Origin: Clostridiales bacterium
Lineage (GTDB): Bacteria > Bacillota > Clostridia > Saccharofermentanales > Saccharofermentanaceae
DNA: 40,812 nt
Direction of reading: 5' to 3'
Assembly: GCA_017478485.1 (NCBI GenBank)
Contig: JAFVDI010000016.1
Location: 1-40,812 of the forward strand
The position numbers were made by a program, and so were the translations under genes. The notes beneath the pieces were generated by a model. The model saw only the letters and a list, made by a program, of their open reading frames with translations, searched no databases and was not told the origin of the DNA. Below, one piece after another: positions 1-8,550 of the stretch (the stretch's first letter is position 1; the number at the start of each line of letters is the position of its first letter).

Positions 1-38
1 ATCGATTCTATAGCGTCACTCCGTGCCGCGTGAAGCGG

Positions 39-64
39 AACAGCATGCCAATTGGCATGCTGTT
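39..64 (+). terminator. perfect 26-bp palindrome, terminator-like
   Basis: A perfect inverted repeat of 13 bp per arm with no spacer is followed on the plus strand by TTCTTTGCTTT. A smaller hairpin (CCGC, 5-nt loop, GCGG) sits directly before it at 26-38. It would end transcription entering from outside the window on the plus strand. The gene it serves is not visible. Confidence 0.4.
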
Positions 65-128
65 TTCTTTGCTTTACCGAAAGTTACGGAATCGCGTACC
101 GCTCAACTGGAATTGGTGTACTATTTAA

Positions 129-239
129 GCGGAATTTGCAAGCCAGCTGGCTGATTCAATACTAGACAGGATCGTCTCGAATGCCTATAAGATTATCTTG
201 AGTGGAGATTCACTGAGACCGAAGAAACTGGAAGACTGA
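129..239 (+). pseudogene. istB: remnant of IS21-family helper ATPase IstB (C-terminal end)
   Basis: Thirty-six codons ending in TGA at 237-239 read as the IstB C-terminus: FASQ, then LADSILDRIVSNAYKI, then SGDSLR. IstB proteins are about 250 residues and normally have about 15 residues between the FxSQ motif and the LADAILDR motif. Here the two touch and an in-frame TAA lies just before at 126-128, so the copy looks both truncated and internally deleted. IstB assists the IstA transposase in target selection; this fragment cannot be functional. The call rests on remembered family motifs. Confidence 0.55.
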
Positions 240-248
240 TTATGCGTA

Positions 249-357
249 TGGGCGCCGGGTAACCGACGCCCATTTTGGCACAATATTTCGCGATTTTAGT
301 GGCTCGGCCTCACCGATTTCGGTGGCACAATCCTGACCGACGCAGCTGGCTCTAACA
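249..357 (+). mobile_element. right end of a decayed IS21-family insertion sequence
   Basis: Downstream of the istB remnant a GC-rich hairpin (249-272, TGGGCG stem, GTAA loop) followed by TTTT looks like the element's own terminator. TGGCACAAT occurs at 276-284 and again at 323-331, with a further TGGC at 299-302, a spacing of about 23-24 bp. Multiple terminal repeats of this kind are usual for IS21-type ends. The sequence then reads CTCTAACA near 349-356, a plausible CA-3' terminus. No left end or istA lies in the window. Confidence 0.45.
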
Positions 358-432
358 GAGCGCCGTATTCATTTTATACATCAAACATTTAAATGTCTAA
401 TAGTTCAAAACGGAAAAAGTAACATTCAAATT

Positions 433-448
433 AGCTCAATGATGAGCT
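433..448 (-). terminator. weak hairpin after the last polysaccharide gene
   Basis: AGCTCA and TGAGCT are separated by 4 nt, just past the stop codon of the epimerase gene. On the minus strand the stem is followed by AATTTGAATG and later CTTTTTCC, so the T-tract is poor. It may be the terminator of the long polysaccharide operon. Confidence 0.3.
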
Positions 449-456
449 TAACGATA

Positions 457-1584
457 TCAATATAAATAATTAGGATTCCAAGGACTATATTGTTTTCCCT
501 CAAGAATATCAGCAATCCTCTCACAAGCATGTCCATCACCATAAGGATTACATGCTTTACTCATTTTTTCATATGCTTCTCTATTCTCAAGCAATTCTTT
601 AAAAGCTTGATATATAACATCTTCATTTGTCCCAACTAAACGCAATGTACCAGCATCCACTCCTTCAGGTCTTTCAGTTGTGTCACGCATAACAAGAACC
701 GGCACACCATATGAAGGACACTCTTCTTGGATTCCTCCAGAATCAGTTAAACACAAATAACTTCTGGCTTCAAAATTATGACAATCAAAGACATCAAGAG
801 GTTCAATAATACGAATACGATCACAATCACCAAGTTCTGCTTCAGCAGCTTCTCTAACAATTGGGTTCATATGAATAGGATAAATAGCTTTACAATCATG
901 ATGCTCATCAAGGACTCGACGAATAGCCCTGAACATATGATGCATAGGTTCACCAAGATTTTCTCTGCGATGAGCTGTAATAAAAATCAATTTACTATCT
1001 CCAACCCATTCAAGATCAGGATGAAAATAATCCACCTTAACAGTATGTTGCATAGCATCTATTACTGTATTGCCTGTAACAAAGATGTTTTCTGCTTTTC
1101 TACCTTCTTTTAACAGATTTGATTCTGAAAGTGGTGTTGGTGCGAAGTTATACTTTGAAATAATACTGACAGTCTCACGATTAAACTCTTCCGGGTAAGG
1201 ACTATAGATATCATAAGTTCTTAAACCGGCTTCAACATGTCCAATAGGAATCTGAAGATAAAAGCAAGCCAAAGATGTTACAAAAGTTGTAGTAGTATCA
1301 CCATGAACTAAGACCACATCTGGCTTAGTTTCTTCTAGAATGCCCTTAATCCCTTTCAGAATATTAGTAGTAATATCAAAAAGACTTTGTCTATTCTTCA
1401 TGATATTAAGATCATAATCTGGTATAATGCCAAAAGTCTCTAGAACTTGATCAAGCATTTGACGATGTTGTGCAGTGACGCAAACAATAGTTTGTATGTT
1501 CGATCTTTTCTTTAATTCAATTACAAGAGGACACATCTTTATAGCCTCTGGTCTTGTGCCAAAAACCAACATTACTTTTTTCAT
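457..1584 (-). CDS. wecB: non-hydrolysing UDP-N-acetylglucosamine 2-epimerase (WecB/WbpI type)
   Basis: A 375-residue cytosolic enzyme of the GT-B-fold epimerase family, which interconverts the C2 epimers of UDP-GlcNAc-type sugars. Visible motifs are FGTRPEAIK (8-16), VHGDTTTT (93-100, Asp95), GHVEAGLRT (115-123, Glu117), YPEEFNRE with Glu131, AHRREN (204-209, His205), DSGGIQEE (281-288) and MRDTTERPEG (299-308). Length and motif spacing match the E. coli WecB layout. It is the last gene of the locus, 70 bp after the nucleotide-sugar dehydrogenase. Beside dehydrogenase, oxidoreductase, acetyltransferase and aminotransferase genes it may act as a WbpI-type enzyme on UDP-2,3-diacetamido-glucuronic acid. 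Epimerisation of plain UDP-GlcNAc to UDP-ManNAc is the alternative. Start is ATG with AGGAAG upstream. Confidence 0.93.
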   Translation of the reverse strand: MKKVMLVFGTRPEAIKMCPLVIELKKRSNIQTIVCVTAQHRQMLDQVLETFGIIPDYDLNIMKNRQSLFDITTNILKGIKGILEETKPDVVLVHGDTTTTFVTSLACFYLQIPIGHVEAGLRTYDIYSPYPEEFNRETVSIISKYNFAPTPLSESNLLKEGRKAENIFVTGNTVIDAMQHTVKVDYFHPDLEWVGDSKLIFITAHRRENLGEPMHHMFRAIRRVLDEHHDCKAIYPIHMNPIVREAAEAELGDCDRIRIIEPLDVFDCHNFEARSYLCLTDSGGIQEECPSYGVPVLVMRDTTERPEGVDAGTLRLVGTNEDVIYQAFKELLENREAYEKMSKACNPYGDGHACERIADILEGKQYSPWNPNYLY

Positions 1585-1654
1585 TTCATTTATACTTCCT
1601 AAGAAACGAAACCTTAAAATTCTATCCAGAATCAGAGTATATTTCAGATAGAAC

Positions 1655-2983
1655 CTATAATCTCCAAAACCTCATTCCTGAAGCTTTAAGCTCATCCATT
1701 CTATAAAGACTCTTCACATCAATAAGTACCTTCTCATCATCAGCAAGCTCCTTTTTGAAGAACTCCTTTAACTGAATCAAAGACAAACTTCTGAATTCCT
1801 TATGTCCGACTGCCACGATGATGCAGTCAGCGTCTTTTGCTTTCTCAAACGGGATCAGATCAACTCCGTACTCATGCTTCGCGATCTCAGGATCAGCCCA
1901 AGGATCTATAACCTGAGGAATGATCTCATACTCTTCCAAACGTTTAATGATGTCATACACTTTACTGTTACGTGTATCAGGGCAGTTTTCTTTAAATGTA
2001 ATGCCAAAAATCAACACTTTGGCATTTTTAGGTGCCTTCCCCGCCTCAATCATCTTCTTAATCGCAGCATCGGCTACATAAGCACCCATGCTGTCATTTA
2101 CTTTACGGCCATTGAGAATAATCTGGCTGTGGTATCCAAGCTTCTCTGCAGCATTTGTCAGATAATACGGGTCTACACCGATACAATGCCCGCCTACGAG
2201 ACCCGGACGGAATCCCAAGGCATTCCACTTGGAGTTCATACCATAAAGCACTTCATCCGTGTCGATTCCCATGTGATCACAAATGATCGCGATCTCATTC
2301 ATAAAAGCAATATTGATATCACGTTGACTGTTCTCAACGACTTTAACCGCTTCAGCTGTTTTAATCGTTGAAACTGGAACCGTTCCTGCTTTGATTACAA
2401 TATCGTATACCTTCTTAATCTCTGCAGCGGATTCATCATCCATACCGGAAACGATCTTACGAATAGTCGTCAATGAATGAATACGGTCACCTGGGTTGAT
2501 ACGCTCAGGGCTATAACCTATCTTCCAGTCCACACCGCATTTAAGACCGGATTCTTTCTCAATAATAGGTACGCAGATATCTTCGGTTACACCGGGATAT
2601 ACTGTTGACTCAAAAACCACTATGGTTCCAGGAGTAAGATTCAGTCCGACTGTTCTCGATGCACTTTCAACAGGACGCAGATCAGGTGTTGTATCCTGGT
2701 TTATCGGTGTTGGAACAGCAACGATAATGAAATTAGCTTCCTTCAAACGGGTCGGATCGGAAGTAAAGTCAACTGTCGTTGTTTTAATCGCATCACCGAC
2801 TTCGTTAGTAGCATCAAAACCGTTCTGATACTCATTAATACGCTTTTCGTTAATATCAAAGCCGATTACTTTTACATGCTTTGCAAACTCGACTGCGATC
2901 GGCATTCCAACATAACCGAGTCCGACAAGAGCAAGCTTACTCGAGCCGGAAATTAGTTTTTGGTAAATTGTATTAAATTTCAT
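1655..2983 (-). CDS. wbpA: nucleotide-sugar 6-dehydrogenase (WbpA/TviB type)
   Basis: A 442-residue member of the UDP-glucose/GDP-mannose dehydrogenase superfamily, which oxidises C6 of a UDP-sugar to a uronic acid with two NAD+. The N-terminal Rossmann motif is GLGYVG (21-26) and the catalytic loop is GGHCIGVDPYYL with Cys267. TAEAVKVVEN (209-218) carries the conserved lysine and the C-terminal UDP-binding domain has TFKENCPDTRNSKV. Overall length and the SPERINPGD segment resemble the UDP-HexNAc dehydrogenases WbpA/TviB/WecC more than UDP-glucose dehydrogenase. The adjacent aminotransferase, acetyltransferase and 3-oxidoreductase make UDP-GlcNAc 6-dehydrogenase the best substrate guess. A clear GGAGGC Shine-Dalgarno precedes the ATG. 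Confidence 0.88.
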   Translation of the reverse strand: MKFNTIYQKLISGSSKLALVGLGYVGMPIAVEFAKHVKVIGFDINEKRINEYQNGFDATNEVGDAIKTTTVDFTSDPTRLKEANFIIVAVPTPINQDTTPDLRPVESASRTVGLNLTPGTIVVFESTVYPGVTEDICVPIIEKESGLKCGVDWKIGYSPERINPGDRIHSLTTIRKIVSGMDDESAAEIKKVYDIVIKAGTVPVSTIKTAEAVKVVENSQRDINIAFMNEIAIICDHMGIDTDEVLYGMNSKWNALGFRPGLVGGHCIGVDPYYLTNAAEKLGYHSQIILNGRKVNDSMGAYVADAAIKKMIEAGKAPKNAKVLIFGITFKENCPDTRNSKVYDIIKRLEEYEIIPQVIDPWADPEIAKHEYGVDLIPFEKAKDADCIIVAVGHKEFRSLSLIQLKEFFKKELADDEKVLIDVKSLYRMDELKASGMRFWRL

Positions 2984-3017
2984 CTTTCGGCCTCCTTAAA
3001 GTCTAAAGAACCATATA

Positions 3018-4166
3018 TTAAATAAATCTCTTTAATTCAGAAATGACAAGATCGATTTCTTCTTTTGTCTTATAAGGATCAATGGGAAGGCTAAGGACAG
3101 ATGCACACAGTTCTTCCGTCACAGGACAATCAGCAACAGCACTGTCAGTACCGGCAAATGCATCCTGCTTATGCATCGGCTTTGCATAGTAAACCATTGA
3201 AGGTATACCTGCTGCCTTCAATTTAGCCTGCAGTTCCATACGCTCAACAGATGCTGGCAGCTGCACTGTATACTGTGCCCAAGAACTGCAGAATCCGTCC
3301 GTAACCATAGGCAGCACGAGATCTGTATCCTTCAATCCTTCCGTATACCAACCAGCAACCTTATTAACATCAGCCAGTTCATAGTCAACAAATGCTTTGA
3401 ACTTAGTCAAAAGGATCGCAGCCTGAATCGTATCGAGACGGCTGTTCCTTCCGAGCCTGATGTTATTGTATTTGGCATTCGGATCATTGGGATTGCTCAT
3501 ATCTTTCCCGTGTACGCAGATCGAACGTATAAGTTCAGCCAGCTCATCGTTATCTGTAAATATCGCTCCGCCGTCACCATAGCATCCCAAAGGCTTTGCC
3601 GGGAAGAAAGACGTTGTAGCGATATCGCCGAAAGAACCTGCTAACTTTCCGTTTATGCTTCCGCCAAAACCTTGAGCAGCATCTTCCAGGAGAAGAAGAT
3701 CATATTTCCTGCATACTGCCCTGATTGCAGAATAATCAGCTGGAAGACCGAAAAGATCAACAGCTATAACAGCTCTTGCTCTGTATTTTCCTTCTGCAAG
3801 AACCCTCTTAACCGCCTCTTCCAGCTTCACAGGATCAAGATTATAGGTACGATCGTCAACATCGACATAGATAACAGCAGCTCCCTCATCGGCAGGACAC
3901 TCACCGGAGGAAAAGAACGTAAAATCCGGTACAAATACCGCATCACCTTCCCCAATGCCCCATGCTCTCATTGCTATTGAAATGGCATCTGTTCCGTTTG
4001 CACAGGTGATACAGTGTTTAACACCAACGTATTCCGCTAAAATCTTCTCTAATTCTTTAACCTGCGGGCCGGAGATAAAGCGTGCAGAAACTGCAACACT
4101 CAACATTGCTTCATCAATCTGAGATTTAAGTTTCTCATACTGTCTTGGAAGATCTCTAAATTGCAC
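3018..4166 (-). CDS. wbpE: DegT/DnrJ/EryC1 sugar aminotransferase (WbpE type)
   Basis: A 382-residue PLP-dependent aminotransferase of the DegT family. The cofactor aspartate is in EDAAQGFGG (Asp162) and the Schiff-base lysine in FFPAKPLGCYGDGGA (Lys191). ANGTDAISIA (56-65) is the phosphate-binding turn. In WbpE pathways it transfers the amino group of glutamate to the 3-keto group of a UDP-2-acetamido-3-oxo-glucuronic acid. It starts one base after the stop of the upstream acetyltransferase gene, indicating tight translational coupling. The order oxidoreductase-acetyltransferase-aminotransferase corresponds to wbpB-wbpD-wbpE. A different 3- or 4-keto sugar substrate cannot be excluded from sequence. 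Confidence 0.88.
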   Translation of the reverse strand: MQFRDLPRQYEKLKSQIDEAMLSVAVSARFISGPQVKELEKILAEYVGVKHCITCANGTDAISIAMRAWGIGEGDAVFVPDFTFFSSGECPADEGAAVIYVDVDDRTYNLDPVKLEEAVKRVLAEGKYRARAVIAVDLFGLPADYSAIRAVCRKYDLLLLEDAAQGFGGSINGKLAGSFGDIATTSFFPAKPLGCYGDGGAIFTDNDELAELIRSICVHGKDMSNPNDPNAKYNNIRLGRNSRLDTIQAAILLTKFKAFVDYELADVNKVAGWYTEGLKDTDLVLPMVTDGFCSSWAQYTVQLPASVERMELQAKLKAAGIPSMVYYAKPMHKQDAFAGTDSAVADCPVTEELCASVLSLPIDPYKTKEEIDLVISELKRFI

Positions 4167-4733
4167 TTATTTAACCTCCTCTAACCCCTCGGTTGTTTCA
4201 TTATAGATGCGTCCGCAGCGGCTGCAGATGAGACCTTCGGGAAGAACATCACCGCATTCGCAAACCCAGCCGTTGATCCGTGCAGGGACTCCCATCATCA
4301 ACGCATGATTTAAAACGTCTGAAGTAACTACTGCACCGGCAGCAATCATTGCCCATTCACCAACAGTGTGGCCGCAGACGACCGTAGCATTTGCACCTAT
4401 CGAAGCACCACACTTAATGAGTGTCTTTTTGTAGAATTCTCTTCCCTTGGGATATTTTGCACGTGGTGTAAGGTCATTTGTAAATACACATGAAGGTCCA
4501 CAGAAAACATCGTCTTCGAGTTCTACGCCCTCATATATGGAAACATTATTCTGTATCTTGCAGCCGTTTCCGATCTTAACATTATTGCCAAGGTTGACAT
4601 TCTGCCCGAGAGAGCAATTCTTTCCGATCCTGGCGCCTTCCTGGATATGGCAGAAATACCAGATCTTGGTGCCTTCCCCAATAACAACACCGTCATCGAC
4701 AATGCTTGTAGGATTAACATAATAATCGCTCAT
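4167..4733 (-). CDS. wbpD: left-handed beta-helix N-acetyltransferase (WbpD type) with zinc-ribbon tail
   Basis: A 188-residue trimeric hexapeptide-repeat acyltransferase. Repeats of the [IV]G.[GN] type run from about residue 12 to 145, including GEGTKIWYFCHI, IGKNCSLGQNV and IGNGCKIQNNV. In the WbpD pathway it would acetylate the 3-amino group of UDP-2-acetamido-3-amino-glucuronic acid from acetyl-CoA. The C-terminus has four cysteines (158, 160, 170, 173) as CEC-9-CSRC, which looks like a small zinc ribbon appended to the beta-helix. It directly abuts both neighbours (stop/start junctions at 4166/4167 and 4733/4734). Start ATG; length is normal for the family. Confidence 0.85.
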   Translation of the reverse strand: MSDYYVNPTSIVDDGVVIGEGTKIWYFCHIQEGARIGKNCSLGQNVNLGNNVKIGNGCKIQNNVSIYEGVELEDDVFCGPSCVFTNDLTPRAKYPKGREFYKKTLIKCGASIGANATVVCGHTVGEWAMIAAGAVVTSDVLNHALMMGVPARINGWVCECGDVLPEGLICSRCGRIYNETTEGLEEVK

Positions 4734-5816
4734 TCAGGTCTCCTTCTTATCAAACCGGCCAGCAAAATCCATTGTTGAACAGTTTTCCAAAGGCAGTTTT
4801 ACGGGTCTGTGCTCGGCTGCGGATTTATAAATCGCCAGAACAAGTTCAAGAGCACGTTTCCCTGCTTCGGCATCAACCAACGGTGCCCTGCCTTCTGTAA
4901 TCGCCTCAATAACATCAGCATAAAGAGGTGTATGACCATATCCATATACATTCGGAGGATTCTCGCTGAAACTCTTTTTGACTTCATCCGGATCATCCAG
5001 TCCGTCTGAAAATCTCCACTCCTCTATGATGTTGTCACTCTTTCCGGCTGCTTTTGCCGTGCCTTTTTCACCGAATATGTATAATGTTTCCTCAAGGTTA
5101 TTCGGGTACACATTGGTTGTACCCTCTATCAGGCCGTAAGATCCGTTTGAAAACTTAACTAAAGAGATACCAAGATCTTCAGCTTCAAGATACGGATGTT
5201 CAAGCTGATCCGTGTACGCCATAACCTCTTCGACATCATCGCCCATAAACCAGCGGAGCAGATCTATGTTATGAATGCACTGATTCATAAGGCAACCGCC
5301 GTCCTGAGCCCATGTACCACGCCAAGGTGCCTGATCATAGTAATCCTTCCGACGGTTCCATCTGACATGAGCAGCTCCGTGAGAAAGCCTTCCGAAGCGG
5401 CCTGATTCCAAAGCTTTCCGCATATACTGGACCGATTTGTTGAAACGGTTCTGATGATTGGCACAAACAACAACACCGGCCTTCTTCGAAGCTTCGATGA
5501 TGGCATCAGCGTCCGCAATAGAGAGTGCAATAGGCTTCTCGATGATTACATTGCATCCGGCAGCGATACAATCAAGAGCGATAGCAGCATGTTTTCCAGA
5601 TTCGGTAGCAATCGCGACCAGTTCGGGATGCTCTTTCTCCAGCAATTCCTTGTAGTTTGTATACTTGTGAACTTCTCCAAGTCCGAAACGGTCTGATTTT
5701 TCCTGCATTACTTCAGGAACAATATCGCACATAGCGACGAATTCCAAATTGTTATTCTTCGCTGCTTCGATATGATTCGGCGAAATACGGCCACAGCCGA
5801 TGAGTGCATACTTCAT
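4734..5816 (-). CDS. wbpB: Gfo/Idh/MocA oxidoreductase (WbpB type 3-dehydrogenase)
   Basis: A 360-residue NAD-dependent oxidoreductase. The N-terminal Rossmann glycine motif is IGCGRISPNH (6-15), the family EKP signature is at 93-95, and a candidate catalytic pair is His182/Asp185 in IHNIDLLRWF. WbpB oxidises C3 of UDP-GlcNAcA, supplying the keto sugar for the aminotransferase. It is the first of five consecutive sugar-nucleotide genes and begins 31 bp after the flippase stop. A poly-purine GGAAAGGAAAC Shine-Dalgarno precedes ATG. The family is broad, so the specific assignment depends mostly on gene context. Confidence 0.85.
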   Translation of the reverse strand: MKYALIGCGRISPNHIEAAKNNNLEFVAMCDIVPEVMQEKSDRFGLGEVHKYTNYKELLEKEHPELVAIATESGKHAAIALDCIAAGCNVIIEKPIALSIADADAIIEASKKAGVVVCANHQNRFNKSVQYMRKALESGRFGRLSHGAAHVRWNRRKDYYDQAPWRGTWAQDGGCLMNQCIHNIDLLRWFMGDDVEEVMAYTDQLEHPYLEAEDLGISLVKFSNGSYGLIEGTTNVYPNNLEETLYIFGEKGTAKAAGKSDNIIEEWRFSDGLDDPDEVKKSFSENPPNVYGYGHTPLYADVIEAITEGRAPLVDAEAGKRALELVLAIYKSAAEHRPVKLPLENCSTMDFAGRFDKKET

Positions 5817-5847
5817 AATGTTTCCTTTCCCTCAATATAATAATATT

Positions 5848-7326
5848 TCACATTATATTTTTTATTCTAAATAGCTTACTTATAATTTCTCCAAGTAAAT
5901 ATACTAACAAAACAATTACTACCTCAGCTGCTACAGTTATAACTCCATCAATTCCAAAATTTAAAAAAATTGCAATATTTATCTTAAATTTATAGTAATA
6001 AACCATATTAATTGAATAAACAATTATAATTTCGAAAAATAATTTTATGTATCGTCTAATCGTAGATCTTTTCAATATTGATTTATTTAAATAAACAATG
6101 AAATAAATATATCTATACAGAATAGCAATCAATGTACCTATAGCAATTCCAACAAGGCCATAAATAGACACTAGAATTAAGGAAATTACAATGTTCAATC
6201 CAGCTTCAACCATAGAACCAAAATTTGTTTCTTTAAACTTACCAGCTGCAAAAATCATAATCCTATAAGGCTCTCTAATACAATATAGCATATTAGCAAG
6301 TATCATTATTAACGCAAAAACAGGTTGATAATAGTCTGCATCTGTAACACCTTTTGTGTATAAACTTACGAAAGGATTTATCAATTGCAAACAAGTACAA
6401 TATAACACCAGACTTATCCCTAAAGTAACCAGTTCAAATTTTTCAAACTTCTTCAATAAGTCATCTTTGTTACCAATAGCATAATACTTTCCCAAAGCAC
6501 TTTGATAACTAATTGCAGCATTTGAAATTATCTGACGCAATGCATTTATAGCTAACATATATATCGTGTACACACTAACATTTGTGATTCCAAGAAATAT
6601 AGTTACCAATGCGATATCGGTATTCATATTAATAAAATACGCCAAATTCTGAGCAAATCCGCTCCAACGATTCTTCAAAACATATTTCTTATCGAAACTA
6701 GTACCCTTACAAATATATCTCTTATCAATGAAACAGTTGAACAGAACCGGTTGCAAAAGAAATATAAGTCCTGAAAAAAGTTTAATTACGTGTATTTGAG
6801 GATACATGTATATTAAAGTCACAGAAATCAGAATATTAAGTACTAAAGTTCCTGAGCATATGTAATTTACAATGTAAATTTTCTGGGTTGCTTGTAGCAA
6901 CAGCTTATTTGATATTGCAAATAAATACTGACCCAGAGTAGAAATACTAAGAATCAAGGTTAATGAACTAACAAAACTAAAACTAAAACGTTTCGATATA
7001 AAAAGTGGATAACCAATTGCAATAATAATTGTGAAAGCTACATATATATATGCAAGTTGTCTGAATAGTCTTTTACACGAGTATAAAATTGACTTTATTT
7101 TTTCTAAATCCTCATCTTCAATTGGTCTATATAATTCTGCTAGTACAACAGCGCCCAATCCGCCTTCAAGTAGTGAAATAAAGCTAAGAAACTGAGTTAT
7201 AGATGAAACCAGGCCATTCACATCTGAACCAAAAGTTGCAATAATCAGTCGAGGTAAAATCAAACCCTGAATCATTGCAACAGCTTGATATATAAGAGCG
7301 GAGATAAAATTCTTCCTGTTATTCAC
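5848..7326 (-). CDS. wzx: polysaccharide flippase, Wzx-like MATE/MOP-family membrane protein
   Basis: A 492-residue very hydrophobic protein with about 12-14 predicted membrane segments spread along its length and short charged loops. The start MNNRKNFISALIYQAVAMI followed by LPRLIIATFGSDVNGLVSS is typical of MOP-superfamily oligosaccharide flippases. It would move undecaprenyl-linked repeat units to the outer face of the membrane. The coding sequence is strongly AT-rich compared with the flanking sugar-nucleotide genes, as usual for the repeat-unit-specific part of a capsule cluster. It lies between glycosyltransferase and wbp-like genes. Confidence 0.82.
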   Translation of the reverse strand: MNNRKNFISALIYQAVAMIQGLILPRLIIATFGSDVNGLVSSITQFLSFISLLEGGLGAVVLAELYRPIEDEDLEKIKSILYSCKRLFRQLAYIYVAFTIIIAIGYPLFISKRFSFSFVSSLTLILSISTLGQYLFAISNKLLLQATQKIYIVNYICSGTLVLNILISVTLIYMYPQIHVIKLFSGLIFLLQPVLFNCFIDKRYICKGTSFDKKYVLKNRWSGFAQNLAYFINMNTDIALVTIFLGITNVSVYTIYMLAINALRQIISNAAISYQSALGKYYAIGNKDDLLKKFEKFELVTLGISLVLYCTCLQLINPFVSLYTKGVTDADYYQPVFALIMILANMLYCIREPYRIMIFAAGKFKETNFGSMVEAGLNIVISLILVSIYGLVGIAIGTLIAILYRYIYFIVYLNKSILKRSTIRRYIKLFFEIIIVYSINMVYYYKFKINIAIFLNFGIDGVITVAAEVVIVLLVYLLGEIISKLFRIKNIM

Positions 7327-7346
7327 TCAATTTCCTACCTAAACAA

Positions 7347-8534
7347 TTACATCTGTTTCTTAATAGTTTCATAATCATGTATTATCATTTGAGCTACACG
7401 TTTTTCAGTAAAGAATGGCTTCGCTAACTCTTCAGTTACTCTTCGCATTTCTTGATACTTTTCAATTGATTCAGCAACACTTTGTATTGCATTCTTCCAT
7501 TCCTCTAAATCATCATTATTTACAAAAACCAAATTACCATTAAAATCCATTTCCTCTGCGCCATCAGAATAATTACAAATAATAGGAAGGCCACATGCAA
7601 TTGCAGTTCTCCATATAACAGATTGAGATCCAGAAAACACTGCTAGATCACATGACAAATACACTTTCAGTGTCTCCTCATTGTTTAACCATCCAAGAAA
7701 TTTGACTCTATCGTCACTTGAAATTAAAGATTCTATTTTCTTCTTGTACTCTTCATTTTCAAATTTACCAAAAACCACCAATCTTATACTACTCATTTCG
7801 ACACTTTTAAATGCCGATAATAATTCAAACAGTTTTTTTTGTTCTCTAAACCTTCCGCCTGTAACAAGAACGAAATCATTTTCATTTATATTATTAGCTT
7901 TTCTCCAAGTTGTTCGAATCAATTGCTTTTTATTAACAAGTTCATCTGGTACATTTGTACCCATAGGTAGATGGAATAACAAATTCGGATTAATTCCATA
8001 CATCTCAACTAAATATTTTTTTACTTGTGGCGCAACATAATACCCTTTACTAAAAATACTTATATATCGTTGATTAATATATCTCCACAAACCTTTATGT
8101 ATAAAGTGTTTGTTAATAAACCTAAATCTATTCATTGAGTTTTCATAAGTAACATGAGAGTCAAAAAAGACAACTTTCTGTGGATTATTCTTTTTATACT
8201 TTGCAACCTGCCCCAATGAACAAAAATTAGTTCCATGCAAAAAAAGTAAATCTGGATTTTCTCTTTCTAAAACTTTATATAGATCACCAAACCATGCAAT
8301 CCTATTCTCCAACAATTGAAAAGTTGGTTTTATCCTAATTACTTTTACTCCATTAACTATATACTCTCCCTGAACTGTAGAACGATCATCTTTAACTAAA
8401 GAACTCGTTGTTGAAGAAATTAGACTGATGTCATGCCCCAATTCTTTTTGTAGCACTGGGAGCGTGTTCTCTTGGTATGACCACCCATCTGTATAATCAG
8501 CACCAGCTGAAAGCACAATGTGGACAATCTTCAT
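7347..8534 (-). CDS. glycosyltransferase, GT4-like
   Basis: A 395-residue GT-B-fold glycosyltransferase. The N-terminal half begins MKIVHIVLSAGADY with a glycine-poor acceptor-domain loop. The C-terminal donor domain carries VTGGRFREQKKLFELLSAF (about 220-238) and the E-x7-E-like region GLPIICNYSDGAEEMDF. It probably adds one sugar of the repeat unit at the inner membrane face. Donor and linkage cannot be read from sequence. It is AT-rich like its neighbours and sits between another glycosyltransferase and the flippase. Confidence 0.78.
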   Translation of the reverse strand: MKIVHIVLSAGADYTDGWSYQENTLPVLQKELGHDISLISSTTSSLVKDDRSTVQGEYIVNGVKVIRIKPTFQLLENRIAWFGDLYKVLERENPDLLFLHGTNFCSLGQVAKYKKNNPQKVVFFDSHVTYENSMNRFRFINKHFIHKGLWRYINQRYISIFSKGYYVAPQVKKYLVEMYGINPNLLFHLPMGTNVPDELVNKKQLIRTTWRKANNINENDFVLVTGGRFREQKKLFELLSAFKSVEMSSIRLVVFGKFENEEYKKKIESLISSDDRVKFLGWLNNEETLKVYLSCDLAVFSGSQSVIWRTAIACGLPIICNYSDGAEEMDFNGNLVFVNNDDLEEWKNAIQSVAESIEKYQEMRRVTEELAKPFFTEKRVAQMIIHDYETIKKQM

Positions 8535-8550
8535 TACTATCTAACCTCCA

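Larger units (their letters stand above)
1..456. other. gene-free stretch made of IS remnant DNA
   Basis: No intact coding sequence is visible. The interval holds the palindrome at 39-64, the istB remnant, the IS21-like right end and a short AT-rich tail leading to the end of the polysaccharide locus. Confidence 0.6.

Noticed and set aside
1802..2371. 189-codon plus-strand frame opposite the nucleotide-sugar dehydrogenase
   Set aside because: The minus-strand frame carries all dehydrogenase motifs; the opposite reading is Cys/His/Ile-rich with no domain and no ribosome site.
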